NCBI RefSeq assembly: GCF_918741295.1
Contig: NZ_CAKKNB010000003.1
Coordinates: 310,001-374,000, forward strand
Reading direction: 5' to 3'
From: Aquabacterium sp. CECT 9606
GTDB taxonomy: Bacteria; Pseudomonadota; Gammaproteobacteria; Burkholderiales; Burkholderiaceae_C
Length of the DNA: 64,000 nucleotides
In this document: piece by piece, positions 60,475 to 64,000 of the stretch
How the letters are laid out: each line of letters starts with the position of its first letter
Numbering within the stretch: the first letter of the stretch is position 1
Position numbers and translations under genes: made by a program
Notes under the pieces: model-generated
Seen by the model: only the letters and a program-made list of their open reading frames with translations
Database searches by the model: none
What the model was told of the DNA's origin: nothing

Positions 60475-61884
60475 TCAGGCGCCAATCAGGCTTTGGCCGC
60501 ACACGCGGATCACGTTCGAGGTGACGCCGCTGGAGGCCGGGCTGGCGTACCAGGCAATGGCTTCGGCCACGTCTTCAGGTTGGCCGCCCTGGCTCATGGA
60601 GTTCATGCGGCGGCCGGCTTCGCGGATGGCAAAGGGGATGGCGGCGGTCATCTGCGTTTCGATGAAACCAGGGGCCACGGCGTTGATGGTGATGCCGCGC
60701 TCGGCGAAGATCGGGGCGGTGCCCTGCACCATGCCCACGACACCGGCCTTGGAAACCGCGTAGTTGGTCTGGCCCATGTTGCCCGCCAGGCCCGAGATCG
60801 ACGACACGCAAATGATGCGGCCACCGCTCTTGATCGCGCCGGATTCAACCAGCGCGTCGTTGATGCGCTCTTGCGTCGACAGGTTCACGTTGACCACCAG
60901 CTGCCAGAGGTGTTCCTTCATGTTGGCGATGGTCTTGTCGCGGGTGATGCCGGCGTTGTGCACGACGATGTCCCAACCGCCCTGGGCCTTGGCGGCCTCG
61001 ACCAGCTTTTGCGGGGCGTCGGCCGCGCCAATGTCCAGCGCAATGGCGGTGCCGTTCAGCTTCTTGGCCACTTCATCCAGGCCGGCCTGGGCTTGGGGCA
61101 CGTCCAGGCAGATCACTTCGGCGCCGTCACGGGCCATGATCTCGGCGATGGCCGCACCAATGCCGCGCGATGCGCCAGTGACCAGCGCCTTCTTGCCGGC
61201 CAGGGGCTTGTTCCAGTCAGCAGGAATGGCTTGTGGACCCACGATCCCGCCGATGCGGATGACCTGGGCCGAGACGTAGGCTGATTTGGGCGACAGCAGG
61301 AAGCGCAGGGTCGATTCGACATTGCCCTCGGCGCCTTCGGCAACGTAGACCAACTGGGCATTGATGCCCTTCTTCAGTTCCTTGCCCAGCGAGCGCGTCA
61401 GGCCTTCCAGCGAGCGCTGTACAGCGGCCTTGCGTGGGCTCTTGCACGACTCGGGCGGACGGCCGATCACGACCACGCGGCCACAAGGCAGCACCGAGCG
61501 AGCGGCATCGTGGAAGAACCAGTACAGCGCGTCGGACTGCGTGCTGTCGTCCAGGCCGGTGGCGTCGAACACCAGCGCCTTGACCTTCTCACCTGGCTTG
61601 CCATCGGTGCCCCAGCGGCCGGTGGTCAGGCCCACCTTGTTGGCCACCGCCACCCATTGGGGCAACTTGGCATGGGCCAGGGTCTGGGCCGAGATGGATT
61701 TGAAGAAACTGGCCAGCGAATCCAGCATCGGGGTTTCGCCCGCGCCACCGATCAGAACGGTGCCTTGAACAACGGGCTGGCCTTCTTTGTAGCGCTCCAG
61801 CGGCAATGGCTTGGGCAGGCCCAAGGCATTGATGAGCTTGGCGCCCATGGGCGAATTGGCAAAATCAAGGTAACCGTCTTTCAT
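60475..61884 (-). CDS. high-molecular-weight 3-oxoacyl-ACP/CoA reductase (FabG4-like)
   Basis: 469 residues, about twice the size of ordinary FabG. An N-terminal flavodoxin-like domain without a clear nucleotide loop (residues 1-200) precedes a standard SDR domain: VTGASRGIGAAIAEIMARDG, HNAGITRDKTIANM, SSISGLAGNMGQTNYAVSKAG (Ser, Tyr, Lys). Such HMw FabGs reduce 3-ketoacyl-CoA with NADH. Regulated probably by the TetR gene upstream. Confidence 0.93.
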   Translation of the reverse strand: MKDGYLDFANSPMGAKLINALGLPKPLPLERYKEGQPVVQGTVLIGGAGETPMLDSLASFFKSISAQTLAHAKLPQWVAVANKVGLTTGRWGTDGKPGEKVKALVFDATGLDDSTQSDALYWFFHDAARSVLPCGRVVVIGRPPESCKSPRKAAVQRSLEGLTRSLGKELKKGINAQLVYVAEGAEGNVESTLRFLLSPKSAYVSAQVIRIGGIVGPQAIPADWNKPLAGKKALVTGASRGIGAAIAEIMARDGAEVICLDVPQAQAGLDEVAKKLNGTAIALDIGAADAPQKLVEAAKAQGGWDIVVHNAGITRDKTIANMKEHLWQLVVNVNLSTQERINDALVESGAIKSGGRIICVSSISGLAGNMGQTNYAVSKAGVVGMVQGTAPIFAERGITINAVAPGFIETQMTAAIPFAIREAGRRMNSMSQGGQPEDVAEAIAWYASPASSGVTSNVIRVCGQSLIGA

Positions 61885-62017
61885 ACTGATCGCTTCGAGA
61901 AAAACAGCCGGACGGCGTGCACAGCCGCCACGGCCTGGTTGGGATCAAGAGGCGGCAACCACGCCGCCCCACCGTTGGCCGGTGCATCCATCGCGCACCG
62001 CACCCTCACCAGCCCGT

Positions 62018-62791
62018 TCAGGCTGAGGAGCTCGCAGCTTCAATGGGCTGCGTGTCTGAGGAAATGGGAAACAAGCCCTGGCTGGGAAAACCAGGGATCT
62101 TCAAGATGTGTCCAAACAAGGTGTCGTGCTCGGCGTCTGGCAAGGGGGCCTTCAAGGCCGCGACCATCAGCGATGCCAAGCGCGACAGGATCAGGGATTC
62201 GTCATCGCCCTCACCCCGTGTGAAGTCACGGATCAGGCGCTGGGTGTTGCCACCGGCCAGGATGCCCGACAAGGCACCCATGGCGAAATGCAGCCTGAAA
62301 CCCAGCTCACTGCGGTTCAGATCGGGCAAAGTGCGCTGGAAGGCCAGGAAAAACCGGCCCAGCGTCTCGATGTAATGGTTGTTGATGAAGTCGCGCACCA
62401 CGGGCGACGGGTCGGTGTAGGCCCGCCCCAGGAAGTGCAGGTAGCGCTCGGCCGCCGGAGTGCCGCTGCGGAAAATCCGCACAGCCGGCAAGAACATGGC
62501 GACGAGCACGTGCTCACAGGTCAAATCACCGTGCAGGGTGTTCTCAAACCACTCGAGCATGGCCACGCGCTGGGCATTGAGCTGGTCAAGTTGGCGTGCC
62601 AGCACGGCGTGGATCAGCGCATCCTTGCTGCCAAAGTGGTAGTTCACCGCTGCCAGGTTGACGCCGGCCGCCGTGGTGATCTGACGCATGGACATCGACT
62701 CGAAGCCGCCGGAGACGAACAAAACCTCAGCCGCATCCAGGATGCGGGACTTGGTGTCCGTGGGTGACAAGCGGGGAGCGGCCGTTGGCAT
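62018..62791 (-). CDS. TetR-family regulator (PsrA-like candidate)
   Basis: 257 residues. HTH at the N-terminus: ILDAAEVLFVSGGFESMSMR, QITTAAGVNLAAVNYHFGSK; a helical ligand domain follows. Lies upstream of fabG-maoC-thiolase-fadD on the same strand; 133 bp separate it from fabG and hold nothing else I recognise. The PsrA-type site in front of it suggests that it is a fatty-acid-responsive repressor and controls itself. Confidence 0.9.
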   Translation of the reverse strand: MPTAAPRLSPTDTKSRILDAAEVLFVSGGFESMSMRQITTAAGVNLAAVNYHFGSKDALIHAVLARQLDQLNAQRVAMLEWFENTLHGDLTCEHVLVAMFLPAVRIFRSGTPAAERYLHFLGRAYTDPSPVVRDFINNHYIETLGRFFLAFQRTLPDLNRSELGFRLHFAMGALSGILAGGNTQRLIRDFTRGEGDDESLILSRLASLMVAALKAPLPDAEHDTLFGHILKIPGFPSQGLFPISSDTQPIEAASSSA

Positions 62792-62822
62792 GGTCAGATT
62801 GATCTCCGGGATACGAACGTTT

Positions 62823-62836
62823 CAAACGCCCGTTTC
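62823..62836. promoter_or_regulatory. PsrA-type operator CAAAC-N4-GTTTC
   Basis: CAAAC-GCCC-GTTTC fits the published PsrA consensus (G/C)AAAC-N2-4-GTTT(G/C). A second half-site (CGTTT at 62818-62822) overlaps on the left. It lies 32 bp before the TetR start and 156 bp before the alcohol dehydrogenase, in their shared promoter region. Confidence 0.6.
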
Positions 62837-62991
62837 ATCTCATTGGGTGCGTATGGTATTGCACCTTTGGGCTGCTGGTGCAACTGTTTTCGAACAAAAA
62901 TCCGGTCTCCCCCTCACTGCGGGGGCTTTCTTGGTGCACCGATGTAAAGTGCGCCCTACCCGCGTTTGACACCGTCTTCTGTACAAAAGCC

Positions 62992-64000
62992 ATGTCCACG
63001 ATCCTCTACCTCACCCAGATCCAATTTGAGTTTGGTGCCATACAACTGCTGGCCTCGGAGTGCGAGCGGGTTGGCATCAAGCGGCCTTTGATCGTCACCG
63101 ACGCGGGCGTGCGCGCGGCGGGCGTGCTGCAAAAGGCGCTGGACGCCCTGAAGGATTGGCCAGTCACGATTTTTGACCAGACCCCGCCCAACCCGACCGA
63201 GGCCTCGGTGCGTGCTGCGCATGAGGTGTGGACACAGGCCAAGTGCGACGGCCTGATCGCCGTGGGCGGTGGCTCCAGCATCGACCTGGCCAAGGGCCTG
63301 GCCATCATGGCCACCCACCCCGGACCTTTGAAAACCTACGCCACCATCGAGGGCGGCTCACCCAAGATCACCGGGCAGGCGGCGCCCTTGATCGCGGTGC
63401 CGACCACGGCCGGCACCGGCAGCGAAGTGGCACGCGGCGCGATCGTGATCGTTGACGACGGCCGCAAGCTGGGCTTCCACTCCTGGAACCTGATGCCCAA
63501 GGCGGCCATTTGCGACCCTGAGCTGACCCTGGGCCTGCCCCCTGCCCTGACGGCGGCCACCGGCATGGACGCCATCGCCCACTGCATGGAAACCTTCATG
63601 GCGCCTGCCTTCAACCCACCGGCCGACGGCATCGCGCTGGACGGCCTGGAACGCGCGTGGCACCACATCGAGCGCGCCACCAAAGACGGCAGCGACCGCG
63701 AGGCCCGCCTGAACATGATGAGCGCCTCGATGCAAGGCGCCATGGCGTTTCAAAAAGGCCTGGGCGCTGTGCACAGCCTGAGCCACAGCCTGGGCGGTGT
63801 GAACCCCAAGCTGCACCACGGCACCTTGAACGCGATGTTCCTGCCCGCCGTGATCCAGTTCAACTCGCAGGCCGAATCAATCAAGAAAGAGCGCCGCCTG
63901 GAGCGCATGGCCCACGCCATGGGTTTGGCCAGCGCGGGCGACATCCCCCAAGCCATCCGCGATCTGAACGCGCGTCTGGGTTTGGCCAAGGGCCTGGGCG
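62992..64000 (+). CDS. iron-containing alcohol dehydrogenase (3' partial)
   Basis: The frame opens at ATG 62992 (MSTILYLTQIQFEFGAIQLL) and runs past the right edge (336 codons seen). Family III (Fe-ADH) features: GGGSSIDLAKGLAIM (nucleotide loop), PTTAGTGSEV, ICDPELTLGLP (first metal Asp), GMDAIAHCMETF and AVHSLSHSLGG (metal His). Substrate unknown, possibly a 4-hydroxybutyrate- or 1,3-propanediol-type alcohol. Divergent from the TetR gene with the PsrA-like operator between. Confidence 0.92.
   Translation, partial: MSTILYLTQIQFEFGAIQLLASECERVGIKRPLIVTDAGVRAAGVLQKALDALKDWPVTIFDQTPPNPTEASVRAAHEVWTQAKCDGLIAVGGGSSIDLAKGLAIMATHPGPLKTYATIEGGSPKITGQAAPLIAVPTTAGTGSEVARGAIVIVDDGRKLGFHSWNLMPKAAICDPELTLGLPPALTAATGMDAIAHCMETFMAPAFNPPADGIALDGLERAWHHIERATKDGSDREARLNMMSASMQGAMAFQKGLGAVHSLSHSLGGVNPKLHHGTLNAMFLPAVIQFNSQAESIKKERRLERMAHAMGLASAGDIPQAIRDLNARLGLAKGLG

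Overview
The window looks like a chromosomal segment of a GC-rich betaproteobacterium of the order Burkholderiales (Comamonadaceae/Aquabacterium-like by gene content: cbb3 oxidase with fused CcoN-CcoO, HemN, TatD/PilZ/HolB/Tmk/MltG housekeeping block, fatty-acid cluster). The genus is an inference from gene content only. No rRNA, tRNA or CRISPR array was seen.

Layout. 1-4.8 kb: end of a cbb3-type cytochrome oxidase operon (ccoN-O fusion, ccoQ, ccoP, ccoG) and hemN, i.e. microaerobic respiration and anaerobic haem synthesis. 4.8-8.0 kb: a hybrid histidine kinase whose N-terminal membrane domain has the ethylene-receptor (ETR1) binding residues in exact spacing, coupled to a single-domain response regulator. 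8.0-10.2 kb: small membrane protein, papain-like cysteine peptidase and decayed sequence. 10.22-17.75 kb: a complete-looking 7.5 kb filamentous prophage (Inovirus type: Rep, ssDNA-binding protein, small coat proteins, pVIII major coat protein plus terminator, pIII-like adhesin, pVI, Zot/pI), flanked by two dif-like sites with identical cores 7,500 bp apart and carrying neither integrase nor secretin. The left site lies inside the 3' end of the phage repressor-like gene; in the circular phage that gene would be read 45 codons further, so integration truncates it.

18-20.7 kb: lipoprotein and secreted proteins, then a small metal-handling operon (HMA protein, MerT-like protein). 20.7-31.5 kb: two converging branched-chain acyl-CoA operons, each next to an AraC-type regulator: a plus-strand isoleucine-type set (acyl-CoA dehydrogenase, thiolase, HSD10-like SDR) and a minus-strand complete valine set (isobutyryl-CoA dehydrogenase, MmsA, MmsB, enoyl-CoA hydratase, 3-hydroxyisobutyryl-CoA hydrolase). 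31.6-31.9 kb: IS630-type transposase remnant and a gene fragment. 32-36 kb: TonB-dependent receptor plus PepSY membrane protein behind a cobalamin riboswitch whose conserved core contains the stop codon of the gene upstream.

36.4-44.2 kb: alpha/beta hydrolase, MmyB-like regulator, then a minus-strand signalling set (hybrid kinase with HPt, HD-GYP response regulator, porin-like protein, mini phosphate-binding-like protein). 44.4-48.6 kb: pilin-like protein, secreted protein and a polar amino-acid ABC transporter (AapJ-AapQ-AapM) without an adjacent ATPase. 48.6-55.4 kb: conserved housekeeping genes (tatD, PilZ, holB, tmk, mltG, ygfZ, NRDE protein). 55.4-64 kb: thioesterase-GNAT fusion, a beta-oxidation/polyester-type cluster (FadD, thiolase, MaoC hydratase, high-molecular-weight FabG) with a TetR regulator and a PsrA-like operator, and a truncated iron-containing alcohol dehydrogenase at the right edge.

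Most notable: the dif-integrated filamentous phage with an integration-sensitive repressor gene, the ethylene-receptor-like kinase, and the B12-riboswitch-controlled receptor/PepSY pair.
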